Positions 22,643-34,559 of a stretch of 64,000 nt of DNA are shown here, in pieces (the stretch's first letter is position 1; every line of letters begins with the position of its first letter). The notes beneath the pieces are model-generated. The model saw only the letters and a program-made list of their open reading frames with translations. It did no database searches and had not been told where the DNA came from. The stretch spans positions 8,893,386 through 8,957,385 of the forward strand of contig CM038471.1 of assembly GCA_021464415.1 (NCBI GenBank), given 5' to 3'. The position numbers were made by a program, and so were the translations under genes. The DNA is from Lonicera japonica (taxonomy: Eukaryota > Streptophyta > Magnoliopsida > Dipsacales > Caprifoliaceae).

Positions 22643-24193
22643 TGTTGACCTAAAGGTCTTAATCTTATTTTGATAATAACAATAAATCAATCATGTGTAA
22701 TTTAACATGTTCTTGATTTAAGATTATAGATTTCTTATTTGGAAAATCAAGAATAGCATGATTGCTCAAAGAAAGTTTGGCAAGGATCATTCAATCATTA
22801 TCCGATCAAGTCAACGAGGCATTGGACTAGCAAGAAGATCAAATTCATCACTCACATGCTATCAATGCATTTCATGAAACACAAAAGATCAAGGATCATA
22901 TGCCAAAGCTTCAAGGGAAAAGCCTCAAGGAAGAATCAATTTGAAGAAACAAATCAAAGCATTAGAAGACTCACATATTTGGTGATTGAGTGTTTGCTTA
23001 GGATTAATGTAAAGTTTCTTAATTGATTGATTATATAGCTCATACATATTGATATATCATTCTTAGATTGATCAAAATCAATTTGAATCAAAATTTCTTT
23101 GAAAACATCATTCTTGCAAAAATCGGTTTTCAAATAAATTCATATTAAATTCAAATGATCATATTTTGGGTTTTCCCAAAAATAGGTTTCTTAGAAACTT
23201 AGTTTTGAAGTCCCCAAAGCATTAGAATTGATTTTGGAGCTTATATGCAAAAGTGCAAAAATTGGGATTTTTGGCCTTTTGGCCTGTTGGGCAGACTGGT
23301 CCATCAGTCGACTGATGGTTTTTCTTAGTCGACTGAGGGTTCATCAATCGACTTATGGTTTTGCTTAGTCGACTGATGCTTCAGAATATAGCCGTTGGAT
23401 TTATGATTTTTTACTATTTTTGGTACCAAACTTCTACCAAACCTCTAGAACGGCTATATCACTTCTGGGACTATATATACACTATCTAAGACACATTTTG
23501 AATACCTTGAATCACTCTTATACTCTCTACTTCATCTATCTTCAATATCTAAAGATTCAAGAAATTATTTTTGATCAATCATTATCATTTGAGCTATATC
23601 TTCTTGATCAAATAGGATAACTCTAGTGTGAGCCTTAAATTGTATTCTTTACACACTTGAGAGAGTTATTGTAAATTGGTGTGAATCACCAAACTTTTAT
23701 ATTCAAATTGTGAGAGGTAAATCTCATAGGAAAAACAAGAAGGTCAATTCTTGTTTAGAATTTGTGAAAGGTAAATTTCACAAGGTTAGCAAAAGGGTAT
23801 CTTGTGAGAGTGTTGTGGTATAGCAATACTTGTAGAGTGTGTGAGAAGAATACACTTGTAGTGGTTTGATCTTCACCCGGAAAGAGATTGTTATTAGTGG
23901 AAATTCTCTGGGAACTAACCGAGCGCGGATTATGGTTTGGTAAACCAAAATCGTGTGGACAAAAAGCCTTGGACTTCAAATCGGTTCAATCTTTCTTACT
24001 TAATCTCTTTATTATTGATTGTTTGATTATTTGCTCTTGAGATTGTTTATTTAATTGTTTATGTGCTTACATTCCTTGATATATTTGTTTAGTAAATTTG
24101 TTTTATTTAAACATTGTTAGAAAAGTTTTTAATTCCGCATTAAAGTTTTTAAACCCTATTCACCCCCCCTCTAGGGTTGAAATCCGACCAACA
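22643..24193 (+). repeat. 3' LTR of gag-only element 1
   Basis: TGTTGACCTAAAGG to ATCCGACCAACA, 1551 bp, followed by the duplication ATCCG. It has small indels relative to the 5' LTR, for example in the palindrome cluster and near 23430. Confidence 0.92.
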
Positions 24194-24198
24194 ATCCG

Positions 24199-25284
24199 TC
24201 CATTGATCAAAACCAAAAGATTTGATTTCATGGTCAAAACAGATGTTCCAAGATCTAGACACTTGCTTAAGCCCATAAATGGGCTTCTTGAGCTTGCACA
24301 ACATGTGCTCTTGGCCTTTGCTATGAATCCTTCTGGTTACATCATATAGATACTTTTATCAAGACTTCCATTAAGAAAACCTGTCTTGACATCCACTTGC
24401 CAAATCTCGTAATTAAGATGAGCTGCAATGGATAAGAGATTCCGAATAGACTTTGGCATGGCTACCAGCGAAAAGGTTTCATCATAATCGATCCCCTTCT
24501 TTCTGAGTGAAACCTTTTAGCAACAAGCCTTGATTTAAGCCCGTCTAATCATCTCTATCTCTTATATACCCACTTGCATCAGATAAGTTTTATCCCTTCG
24601 GGTGGTTTTACAAGATCCCACACTTTGTTAGAGTACATAGACTCCATTTCAGATATCATAACCCTTTGCCATTTTCTGTATCTTTATCTTAAAGTACTTC
24701 ATTGTAGTTATAAATGATTCGTTTTTTATTCATCAGGGACCTTGTCATAAGACTTTTCCAAGAACATAAAACGACCAGGTTGACAAACAACCCTCCCACT
24801 ACGACGAGGCACTACTTTTGTTTGTGTATATTGTGCAAATATTGAACATACTAACTCACTATCCACACGTTGTTCCAGTTCAAGAACCTACGTATTGGTG
24901 ATTTGTTCAAGATATGCACAAGTATCGGCAATCATCTCACTACGACGAGGTAATGGAATGTCGATATCCATTTACTGTGGTATTTCCTCTTGTACTAAAG
25001 GTATAGATGAATTGTGCCATGTTTTTCTCTCCTCTCATTTCCACTACAACAACACTACTCCTGAGCTTATGGTCTATGATATAATCATCTTCTAAGAATC
25101 TGGCATTGATAACAATAACCTAACATTCTCAAGGATTATAAAATAAACCACCCTTGGTTCCTTTTGGATACGCAACAAAGAACTACACTTCTATTCTTGA
25201 TTCCAATAAATTCGCATTACCTTTCAGCACGTGTGCTGGACTACCTCATACCTGAATATACCGCAAACTAAGCTTATGCCCGGT
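24199..25284 (-). pseudogene. Copia RT N-terminal part (broken)
   Basis: The minus strand carries GIDYDETFSLVAMPKSIRNL (about 24510-24450) and DVKTGFLNGSLDKSIYM (about 24395-24345), which are copia RT blocks, ending in the nested insertion. Upstream (24780-25284) is the integrase-RT linker, with traces such as RRSGRVVCQPGRFMFLE. Many stops and frameshifts. The remainder of the domain lies at 18156-19075. Confidence 0.7.
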
Positions 25285-26261
25285 CTACAATTCTATGGGT
25301 GTAGTAGGTACTGACTTTGATGGTACTAAGTTCAGAATATATCTAGCTATTTCTAAAGCATATCCCCAAAAAGAATCAGGTAGGTTTGAATAACTCATCA
25401 TAGATCTTACCATTTCTATAAGAGTCATATTCCTTCTTTCTACTACACCATCATGCTGTGGCATCCTCGGTGCAGACAACTGGGATGCAATCCCATTCTC
25501 TAATAAGTATTCCTTGAACTCTCCCAAGAGGTATTCACCACCACGATCTGATCGTAGTGATTTGATACATTTTCCTAGACGCTTCTCCGTTTCTGCCTTG
25601 AATTCTTTGAATTTCTCAGAGACTTCAGACTTACGTCGCATTAAGTAAATGTATCTATACTTTAAATAATCATCTAAAAATGTGATGAAATACTCAAAGC
25701 CTCCTCTAGTCTGGACATTCATGTTACCATACAAATCAGAGTGAACTAGTTTTAACTTTTCTTTAGTGCTATAGCCTTTTGCCGAGAATGATCTCTTAGT
25801 CATTTTACCTTATAAATAGGATTCACAAACTGGAAGTGCCTCTACTTCCAATGAACCTAATTGTCCATTTTCGACCAATTTTTGAATTCTTTTTAGATTA
25901 ATATGACCAAGGCGTAAGTGCCAAAAATACATTTGGTTCATTTTGAAGGTTCATTTATCTAATTGGTAAACTATTAATACTATCCAATTCACTCAGTTGT
26001 AGTACTGACAAGTCAGGATTAATAATTTAAAGATAAATCACTAATGTACCAGAACAAACAAACTATTTATTTTTTCTAATTATAACTGATTTATCATAAA
26101 AATAAACAAAATATTTGTCCTCAACCAATCTAGAAATAGAAATCCAATTCCTTCTAATGGAAGATACATATAGACATTCCTTAATCATTAATATCCTATT
26201 CTGACTAGACTAAAGATAAATATCTTCTACTGCAACTGTTGCCACATTCGTAGCTGCCCAT
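25285..26261 (-). pseudogene. Copia GAG-pre-integrase and integrase (broken)
   Basis: Integrase inserts the cDNA into host DNA. The zinc-binding pre-domain is seen as LGHINLKRIQKLVENGQLG (about 25908-25850). The catalytic core is the minus-strand frame 25803-25285 of about 172 residues: KLKLVHSDLYGNM (first Asp), IKSLRSDRGGEYL (second Asp) and PQHDGVVERRNMTLIEMVR (Glu), all three acidic residues kept. A stop precedes the core at about 25805, and several more lie upstream. Confidence 0.85.
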
Positions 26262-27195
26262 TTATAAATTTTCTCTATTTTTAAGTTGTCTGGTTTCCTG
26301 GAACCCCTGCAAAGTATTGCAGACATGATTAGTGGCTCCTGAATCTACACACCAGGTACTAGTAGATCGGACCACTAAACAAGATACAACAACAAATAGA
26401 TGAAATTTACATATGTTGTTATAACGGTTTAGGAAACAGGGACAATCTTTCTTCAAATGCACTTTCTACTGACAGTGAAAACACTGGCCCATAGGCTTTT
26501 TCACTCCTCCTAGAGGTTTAGCGACTGCTGCACGCACTGCTCCTTGTGGTACTGTAGCTGATGCATTCTTCTTCTTCCTTTCTTGCTTTTGGGAATAGAA
26601 GTTGAAGCTTTCTCAGCCACTAAAGTACTAGCCAGCTTACCAAGAAGTTCCTCAACTGCTTGGAATTCTTTAAGAAATTCCAACAATGAATAAAGCTTAT
26701 TCATGTTGTAATTCTGTCGGAATCCCTTAAATAAATCTAGCAGTGACTGGAGAACGATATATATCGACCTGATTTTTCCCATCGATTTCAACCCCAAAGA
26801 TCACTTAGTTCATTTCGAAGACCGGTCATCTTCAAAACAAGATCCTTAACTCGGGTTCCTTTAGCAATAGTAATGTTCATGAGGCCTTTCATCGAAACCT
26901 GCCTTGCGGCATGATCCTGATCCCCAAAAATATCTTTAAGGTTTAGCATTATGTCGTAGGCGGTGGCAAAAGACTAATGCTAATGTTGTAGCACATTTGA
27001 CAAAAATGCCAAAATGTAAAACCACGCCATCGCATCAGCCTTTTTCCACCTCCGGCAAGCCTGGGTTTCCTTATCGGTCGCCCCCTTACCATGTTCTGCT
27101 AGACAAGACTCAGTGAGCACAAACTTGTACTCTTTAACAGTAAGCACAATGTTCAAGTTTCCTTTTTCAGTCAATATAATTAGGTCCAATCAATT
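26262..27195 (-). pseudogene. Copia Gag and protease (broken)
   Basis: On the minus strand, gag starts near 27189 (KEYKFVLTESCLAEHGKGA, RRWKKADAMAWFYI) and continues with TAYDIMLNLKDIFGDQDHAA and QVSMKGLMNITIAKGTRVKD. It has several stops and frameshifts. The zinc knuckle is degenerate: after CFHCQ comes a stop and then VHLKKDC (about 26475-26440), so the central Gly-His spacing is damaged. The protease follows with STWCVDSGATNHVCN (about 26371-26327), and its catalytic DSGA is intact. Confidence 0.75.
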
Positions 27196-27429
27196 TGTTT
27201 TAGTTGAGAATAATTAAAAGTGGATCGAAAGAGTTTGCCATTTTAAAACTTGAGAATCACATACAAATTATGATGGACAATAATAACTTTGAACACATAT
27301 TTTAAATATGGTACCCTCTACCATTTCAAAAAGCGTTCGCCAGCAACCTAAGACTTTAAACAATATGCCCCGTTAGTGAGGTCGTCTATTATTCATTATT
27401 TCTTAGACGAATGTAAACCTATTAAATTT

Positions 27430-27537
27430 TACTATCTAGACAATCCTTTATCGTCAAGAAATACATACTATCTAGACAATCTTTTATTGTCAAGTAAAAT
27501 ATACTATCTAGACAATTCTTTATTGTGAAGTAAAATT
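27430..27537. repeat. Three tandem 36 bp units in copia leader
   Basis: TACTATCTAGACAATC starts at 27430, 27466 and 27502, giving exactly 36 bp periods with a few substitutions. Lies between gag and the primer site of the copia element. Confidence 0.85.
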
Positions 27538-27629
27538 TAAATAGCCGACTTCCTTTGGACATACAAATAATAGTAGATACTCAGTTGGAGAGCATACTAT
27601 TATTTATATCTAAGTGTATACCATCATTT

Positions 27630-27834
27630 AATTTTGTCCAATGATTCTGTAATTTATTCTTTCCGATATGGAGGTGAGCACTAAAACCCACACGAAAACT
27701 AAATCACATCATTTAAAATTAATAGTCAGTGAAATTTGTACAATGATTCCACAATCTATTCTTTCCGATATGGAGGTGAGCACTATAACTCACACGAAGA
27801 ATAAATTACATCATTTACAAACCAATGATGGAGA
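27630..27834. repeat. Two tandem 102 bp units in copia leader
   Basis: The block containing TTCCGATATGGAGGTGAGCA starts at 27661 and again at 27763, with matching sequence on both sides (AATGATTC.. at 27640 and 27742). Adjacent to the 36 bp array. Confidence 0.85.
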
Positions 27835-27839
27835 TCGTG

Positions 27840-28703
27840 GATTTTTATGTGAAAAAATCCCTCACCCACTTAGTATTTAAAACATTATTTTCTGAGGGTT
27901 AAGAAAATTTTATATTAAATTCTAGTCAACTAAAATACAAGGGTATGAAATATAAAAGACATGTGCAATAAAATTATTTTGCTGCTTTTTTTAAAAAAAA
28001 ACTTATATTTTTCAATTACGCAAAATTTATATTTATATACCCTTTTTTAATTTGACAAGAACTAAACATAAAATAAAAGGTGATCTAGGTATGGTCATGT
28101 ATCCATGTTGTCCAAAATTATAAGGAAACCTAATAATTAAACACATATGACCAACACACAATCACACAAAGCATTAAACCATTCAATAATAAGAATAATT
28201 AAATCCTTGCTATTATAGTTGAAGCTTTATCATCCCTAGTCCGTTGAAAACCTATCACGACCTATGTCGCCACTTCATTAACTATGTCGGGAATCAACCT
28301 TGGTGGAAATGCCTTCTTCAACGTTCTTCGTTAAAGAAACTACAATCTTAGATACAAAGGTCCTATGCCTCCATTTAAGGAGTTCACACATAAACTATTA
28401 TATCTAAACTATAAATAAAATTACATAGATCCTATGCTTCCTTTTAAGGAGTTCACAAATTTGATCTAAATTTAATTTACAACTATGAATAAAACCCAAA
28501 TCATCACGCACATTAAAATTAACCACGAATAAAAACATCGTGGGATCCAATCACATAAAACATAATTACATGACCATAATAGCGGGACTAGAACACTGCA
28601 AAACAAGGGTTAGCGAGTTCTACGTTCTATCCAACAACAACATGCATGAATAGATTTAACTGGACAACATGGCTAGTTCAATCCTACGCAGTATCAAAGA
28701 AAA
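27840..28703 (-). other. Copia leader, no gene
   Basis: AT-rich. I see no supported ORF. Another short duplicated phrase (GATCCTATGCTTCC / GGTCCTATGCCTCC, then ATTTAAGGAGTTCACA or TTTTAAGGAGTTCACA) occurs near 28360 and 28430. Confidence 0.5.
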
Positions 28704-28721
28704 CCAATCGCTCTGACACCA
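28704..28721 (-). promoter_or_regulatory. Primer binding site of copia element
   Basis: The minus strand reads TGGTGTCAGAGCGATTGG two bases after the 5' LTR. It is one change from the TGGTATCAGAGC initiator-Met site. Confidence 0.85.
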
Positions 28722-28723
28722 AT

Positions 28724-30192
28724 TGATGGAGACATAAATACAGGATCGTTTGATATTGCGTATAGATTGAACAAAAAACTTTTGCTAAAACCCTATAAGA
28801 ATAAAGGGATTTCACCTTTGTGGATCATGTAGAGGATCCATATGAGGAGACTAGGGTTTGAAAGTATCAGATTGTGATTTTGTTAGATTTTTTAATTCTC
28901 GCTGGGCTGCAAAAATCGATTATTTTCGCCACCGAAACAAATTTTGATCGTCTTGATTTTTCGCGCAATGAAAGTAACTTTGCGTTCCGAACGACATACC
29001 CAAAAATCAGCTTGATCTAATGGTGCGATCAAAAATTACGACTGATTTACGACTGCTGTGCCGAAAAACCTAAAGATCTTCTATCGTATTCCTTCCGCCA
29101 ACAAATCTTACACCGAGTGTGGGCTACGGTATCACCAAGATTTTTTCCTCACTCAATAGAACAAACCCTAACTCATGAGAATTATTGTTATACGAGAAGA
29201 GACAAGGCCGGCGTATATATAAGGCTACAATAAGGACCTTAAGGACAAATAAGTGTTTGGGCTTCCTATGGAAAGTTGGAATCCTAATTCCACTATGAAT
29301 TAGTTCCTTCCATAAATTATAATTCACACCACTAAAGAATTATAATTGTACTCCCATCCTTATCTCAAAATATAATTTTGAGTTCCTTGTTATTAAATAC
29401 TTATTATTCTCCCCATGTTAAGATTACAGATAACCGTCATTTAAATTAAATTACTGACAATTATATTTAAATGACTTCTTAATCCTTGAGCTTACCACTT
29501 AACTTATTTGACATGTCGGATTAACATAATCCACCTGCAGGGTTTGACATGATCAAAACTTATAAGCTTCTCAAGGGGCTATCATCAATCCCTATACCGG
29601 GACGTGGATTCCGTCAATAATTAATATTCATCATACATATAGTATCGTCATCCAATTCACGAAGATTATTGATCCATAAATGAATCTCACTCTTAATGAG
29701 TCAAAACAATAGGCACTACATATATATGTCTATTAATTATTTCAAGATTAAGAGCATAAGGAATCATAATAACCATGGGATTTTAAATTGTTTTATATAG
29801 TCAGTATAAAAACAATTAACCCAAACTGGTCCTATTCAATACACACAAAGTGTACTAGCACAACGAGTTAAAACTATACCATTTCCTGTAGTTAAGATAA
29901 ACTACTAAAACTTGTGCTACAATCCTACCGATGGGTGTCCAATTCCATCTAAGACTGTGAACCATTAAACTTATATTCCACAAGAACCGATGATATGATC
30001 TTATGTGTGTAAGCTATACTCTACACACCAAATCATCTACTATATGGAATAAAAGACACACATGCACAATATTTAAATAAATAATATAATGCAACCATTG
30101 CCCATAAAGATTCTCATTAAAATAGCAAAACCAAGTTAATAACATATCCAAACCAACAAGAAAATTATGGCTTTTAGTATATCACTCTAACA
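28724..30192 (-). repeat. 5' LTR of copia element
   Basis: 1469 bp, equal in length to the 3' LTR. On the plus strand TGATGGAGACATAAATAC to ACTCTAACA, followed by the target copy CTAAT. Confidence 0.92.
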
Positions 30193-30197
30193 CTAAT

Positions 30198-30531
30198 AGT
30201 GTGGCTAAGTCTGATTGCGAGTCCATACTTGCAACTATACCTGAAACTGAGTTCACCAATGTTCAGGATTCACAAAAAAGTTTGGACCTAAAGTCATTGC
30301 CTTCTGAGTTAAAATATGTCCTTTTAGGTTCAAATCAAACTCATCCGGTCATCATTGCCTCTGACTTGACTTCCGAGCAAGAACTAAATCTAGTCGATGT
30401 TCTAAGAAAGCATAAATCAGCCTTAGGTTGGAACATATCTGACCTTAGAGGTATTAGTTCGACTATTTGTTGTCATCGCATCTATCTAGAAGATCGTGCA
30501 AAAAGTTCTCGTGAGCCACACCGTCGATTGA
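30198..30531 (+). pseudogene. Athila-like RT, N-terminal piece
   Basis: An open frame with SVAKSDCES, LKSLPSELKYVLLG, SEQELNLVDVLRKHKSALGW and HRIYLEDRAKSSREPHRRLN, the conserved start of gypsy RT domains. It lies between the copia element and the Tat-like element and continues at 48982 with PAMKEVVRSEVLKLL. The join is in frame across the ACCCA duplication, which shows the Tat-like element landed inside this RT. Confidence 0.85.
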
Positions 30532-30764
30532 ACCCATGTGAACACCCCAATCCACGACTCTCGTGAGAATACTAGTTTTTTCATAAAACGGGCATACTGC
30601 ATTTAGTCCTGAATTATCATGCATATAGAAGACCGTTAGGAAAGACTCCAATTTTTGGACGCATTGGGAGTCTGATATAACCTTTGTTTCCTCTTCGCTT
30701 ACTAGGACGGGGATCGAGTTTTTTGTGAGTGTTTCTATGCATTTTTTGTGAGCCCGCCGCAACC

Positions 30765-30906
30765 CCCAACCGCACGAACCAATCGTACGGCTACCTGCCA
30801 GTCGTACGGTTGGCTCCTAGCCGCACACCCCAGCTGCACCCCCTGCGGCTACCCCCTACGGTTGGCCTATTTTGGAGCGTTTTTGGCGGAAATTTCCCTA
30901 TAAATA
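30765..30906 (+). promoter_or_regulatory. LTR promoter: GCCGCA/ACGGTTGGC cluster and TATA box
   Basis: Repeated AACCGCACG, CGTACGGCT, CGTACGGTTGGC, AGCCGCA and TGCGGCTACCCCC motifs fill 30765-30868. CTATAAATA lies at 30898-30906. The 3' LTR has the same module (about 47965-48118). Transcription probably begins shortly after, in the GAGAGAAAG leader. Confidence 0.65.
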
Positions 30907-31009
30907 GGACCTTTGGGGTCTCATTTGGGATCATCAACACTCACTAGTGTTTTAGTAAGGTGAAATTCTGTCAAAATCATTAGAAAGCCTTCTTTTAGAG
31001 AATTTCTAG

Positions 31010-31100
31010 TGAGAGAAAGTTAGTGAGATAGAAGGATAGTGAGAGAAAGTATTAGTGAGAGAAAGTTTTAGAGAGAGAAAGTTCTAGAGAGAGAAAGGAG
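31010..31100 (+). repeat. GAGAGAAAGT short tandem array in LTR leader
   Basis: Six or so copies of (T)TAGTGAGAGAAAG / AGAGAGAAAGT, spaced 10-20 bp. The same array is in the 3' LTR (about 48220-48305) and, reversed, in the left LTR (about 2365-2450). It lies about 110 bp downstream of the TATA box, so it is probably transcribed. Confidence 0.8.
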
Positions 31101-31773
31101 CGGTCAAGGCAAGGTTCTCACTTCTTCCTCAAGCGCATCAGGTACGTCTTTCTACAACCTTTTCTAAATTTCAATACTGCATTTAAATATTTGTTTTAAT
31201 ACAAGAAATTAGATAACTTGCAAAAAAGTCCACTACTTTCTAAACTAGTCCATTCTAAGTTTTACAAGAAATCTGAAATCCGTTTTGACACATTTTCAAA
31301 ACAAACAAAAATACAAAAATAGTTTCCAAACAAATGGAACTACGAGACTCTGATTACATTCTACGAATGAATACGTAGGCGCTCGCAAAGCTCGAGTCTG
31401 ATTTCAAAATACCATTTTAAATTGAATTTATCCGGAAAGGACTATTCTAAAAACTATTTAAAACTACTTGCAAGATATCTAAAATAGGAATTAGATACAT
31501 GATCCATTAAGAGACTGAAAGGGCGAATTGGGTGCCTAACACCTTCCCAATTCGTAACGTAGTTCCCGAACCCTAGCAAAGTATATTTTCAAAATAAATC
31601 TCTGGTTTCAAACATATGAAAAATAATTCGCTTTCGAATTGTCCTTCGTACGATCTTTTGTTTGTTTTCTTGTAAAAACAAACTGGCGACTCTACAAAAA
31701 AGGTATTTTTTTTCATTTTATTCCAAACGAAAGAAAACCGAGAAGGACGGGTCGGAGATCCGGATTCTCACAG

Positions 31774-31791
31774 TGGCGACTCCGCTGGGGA
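31774..31791 (+). promoter_or_regulatory. Primer binding site of complete Tat-like element
   Basis: TGGCGACTCCGCTGGGGA, one base after the LTR. Of the type recalled for tRNA-Arg-primed Tat/Ogre elements; not verified. Confidence 0.8.
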
Positions 31792-32907
31792 TGTCGAGAA
31801 CTAAGCTATAATATAATGGATCATATATTTAATTCCTGTTATTTATTAGATATAGGTCTTGCAAGCTTTAGTCCGAGAATAACATAGAAGCGATCTAGGT
31901 GGATACCCTGTTGCCTTTACTTGCTAATTATGAGAGGAAAATCTTTTTCATAATTAAAATTGTGTAAGCTATCATAATAAACCCTAAAGCATTGATCAAT
32001 AATGAACCACCAGATTGTTATTTTGCACGCACTCACGTCTTATCATGCATTTTCGCGAGTGTGAATTTACCCTATCAACCTCGGGACCAGAGTCGTGACT
32101 AGACCGCGGACTTGCGGGTCTGCACTAGCCAAAAGCGCCTGGGATCACTCTCCTTGGCCAAGTACCTATCGAGGTATATAGAGTGACGAGAACACTCACG
32201 TACCCAGGACGTATATCAAAAGGTCCTTACACGTACCTGCGCTCTTGAGGTATATCGTAAGGCCTGCCAAATAGGAGGGAGCCTTGAACCTTACCCTCTT
32301 CAACCACGCTTGCATATAGGGGAGTCAGCTTAGAACACAAAGATTTTATGCATGGTTTTAATGACCGACAATCGTGAGAATCTAAACCAGCTAAGGCCCT
32401 GTCATTCATACCATTGCGGTTCCGACAGGTACGGCCGGAGGCTGTCTGACCTTTGCCGTAAAAATCACGAAGACTGAATCTTCATAATTTTCCTAGTACT
32501 GATTCCATGAATAAAGCAACTCATGAGGAGAGAACTTCCCGTGGTTTTCAAATGATTTTTCTAAAAAGCTCTTTTCAAAATGGATTTTCAAAATTATAGA
32601 CGGTTAGGGAACCCATGGAATTCTATTCCTACCCTACCTCTATACGGGGCTCTCAAGTTGTCACTGTTGGTCTGTTTTCGATCTCACTTAAAGGAAAACT
32701 TTTTGTGTGCTTAGCGTCGTCCCGGTCGATGTATTTATGGATAAGGTTCGGCAACTTCTAAATGATGTATTGTTCTTATTTTCCGGGGAACGCGCGCGAT
32801 CGATTTTGTCCTTTTTTTCGGCATCAGATATTCATTCCATCCTGGCCTCTGCGTGGGCTGGAAGAGATAGTACCGGGCGACTTGTCAGACCAGATTCTTC
32901 CGAAAAC
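31792..32907 (+). other. Long leader of Tat-like element
   Basis: 1.1 kb without a recognisable domain. The frame from 32707 runs into gag with an upstream extension ending SAWAGRDSTGRLVRPDSSEN, which also occurs in the left element, so part of it may be translated. Confidence 0.6.
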
Positions 32908-34559
32908 ATGGATCAGAACACGCCAAACTGGAATATGAACAACCAATTCAATAATGCAGCGGATCTGCCGCCCGGTCCTTTTTACCCGAACCAGGGGATG
33001 CCTCAGAATAATACCATGAGGAGTCAACCGCTACATCACACTTCGTCTCTGAATGCTGACCCGAATTTAGCCAGCTCAAGTGGAAATGGGAATGTTCCGT
33101 TACTCAATCCTGAAGGTATGTGCCGGATGCTGATGAATCTGAGTCAAAGTATGGCCATGCTCTTAACCGATAATCAAAATACTCGTGCCAAGCTGGACGA
33201 GTTGGCCAAGGGAAACTCTGGTTATTCCACCACCATCACCTCCACTCTCGGTTCACACCAAAATACCACCACCATTTGAACAATTGAACCAACCAAAGGC
33301 CATGCATGTTCCGGTCGGTAATTGGTTACAGCAGGACCCAACCGATCAAGCTCCTCCCCAGATACAACCAATCCATGAACCTTATCGGGACCCGTATTAC
33401 GAACCGATGAGAAGGCCAGTGAGTATTCTAGGGGAAGGCCCCTCGCCAATGGAAACCTCTCGGGGGGGATAAAGATCTATCTGAGCTCAAGGAACAAGTA
33501 AAGGAACTTACTCAAAAGATGGCCGAGAGTTCGAATGACTTAACCCAGATGCAAAGCTATAACTTGTACCCTGAAGCTCGTTACCCGATGGGCTTTAAAA
33601 TGCCTTCCATCCTGAAGTTTACAGGGGCTACGCCACCAGAACTCCATTTGAAATCCTATGTCAGGTCAATGAGGATTTACGATATCGGTGAGGCTGAACT
33701 AGCCAATTCTTTTCATCTCACTCTGGCAGGCCCAACCCAGATTTGGTTTTTGAATCTTGAAAAGCCTCGTATTAGATCATGGTCCGCTATCATTCAAGAG
33801 TTTGTGTCACAATATAAGACTAATGAAGAGCTCAAGGTCACAAGGAAACATCTGGAAATGGCCAAGCAAAAGGAAAATGAGAGCTTTAGTGAATTCATTA
33901 CAAGATGGAGGAAATTAGCGGCACAAATGGTGGAACGTCTTGATGAGGAAGAACAGTTAGGAATGATTGTTAAAAATCTGAAGCCGGAAATTCAGGCTCA
34001 AATGGGACATCAATTCTTTGGAAGGTTCGAAGCTTTACTACACATCGGCAATGAGATTGAAGAAGAGCTAGCTAAGTAGGCTGAAACCAAGAAGTCCGCA
34101 TCACAATACAAAAAGACTTCTACTTCAGCCATCAATCAAGTCACCTCTTATGGGTCCCATGGTAGGGGATATTCCAACAACCCCTATGATCAAAACTTTG
34201 CGAAGAATATTAGGAATTATTCTGCTCCGGGGTATCGTAACAACAACAACAACCCCAGAGCATTCGACCTGAATCGATCATGAGATAGACACTTTTCGCA
34301 ACTGCCGGGACCTTTGGGAAAGGTTTTTGAACAATTGAATGAAGCTGGGATTATATATCCCATGAACCCAAAGCCGTTACCACAACAAATACCACCTCAT
34401 TGGAATATGAATGAGCATTGCGAGTACCATCAGGGGTTCGGGCATACCACCGACAGTTGCATGGCCCTGCGACATGCTATTCAAAACCTAATTGATAGCA
34501 AAAGAATTCTTGATCCATCAGCCCCAAATGTCGCAAGAAATCCCCTTCCCAATCACTGA
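32908..34559 (+). pseudogene. Tat-like Gag (broken)
   Basis: Forms the particle. ATG at 32908 (MDQNTPNWNMNNQF) opens a Pro/Asn-rich N-terminus ending at TGA 33277. Two frameshifts follow, the second at a G run at 33463-33469. The capsid core at 33519-34079 has LKSYVRSMRIYDIGEAELAN, GPTQIWFLNLEKPRIRSW and FSEFITRWRKLAAQM. The frame then continues through TAG 34077 and TGA near 34280. A Cys/His knuckle of the Tat kind, CEYHQGFGHTTDSC (CX2HX8C type), lies at 34419-34460, followed by a TGA at 34557. Confidence 0.85.

Larger units (their letters stand above)
19081..24193 (+). mobile_element. Gag-only (TR-GAG-type) non-autonomous copia-like element 1
   Basis: Two LTRs (19081-20620 and 22643-24193), a primer-site-like TTGGTAT after the first, one gag gene (20677-21801), and a polypurine tract before the second. 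The exact target duplication ATCCG lies at 19076-19080 and 24194-24198. There is no protease, integrase or RT between the LTRs, so movement would need enzymes from another element. Excising it restores the copia RT frame (FDQWTDESFVYK). This matches the class called TR-GAG in plants. It also holds an inverted LTR-derived insert at about 21904-22385. Confidence 0.9.
16674..30192 (-). mobile_element. Ty1/copia retrotransposon (with nested gag-only element)
   Basis: On the minus strand: 5' LTR (28724-30192), primer site, leader, gag, protease, integrase, RT-RNase H, polypurine tract, 3' LTR (16674-18142). The LTRs are both 1469 bp. The flanks are CTAAC (16669-16673) and CTAAT (30193-30197), a target duplication with one change. 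Protease before integrase before RT is the copia order. All coding parts have many stops. The RT is interrupted by the element at 19081-24193. Confidence 0.9.
30537..31772 (+). repeat. 5' LTR of complete Tat-like element
   Basis: TGTGAACACCCCAATCC to GGATTCTCACA, 1236 bp. It contains the motif cluster, a TATA box and a GAGAGAAAGT-type array. It differs from the 3' LTR at about one position in 16 over the first 64 bases. Confidence 0.95.

Noticed and set aside
27391..27540. 36 bp repeats considered as a CRISPR array
   Set aside because: Units are contiguous with no spacers, and the context is a plant retrotransposon leader.
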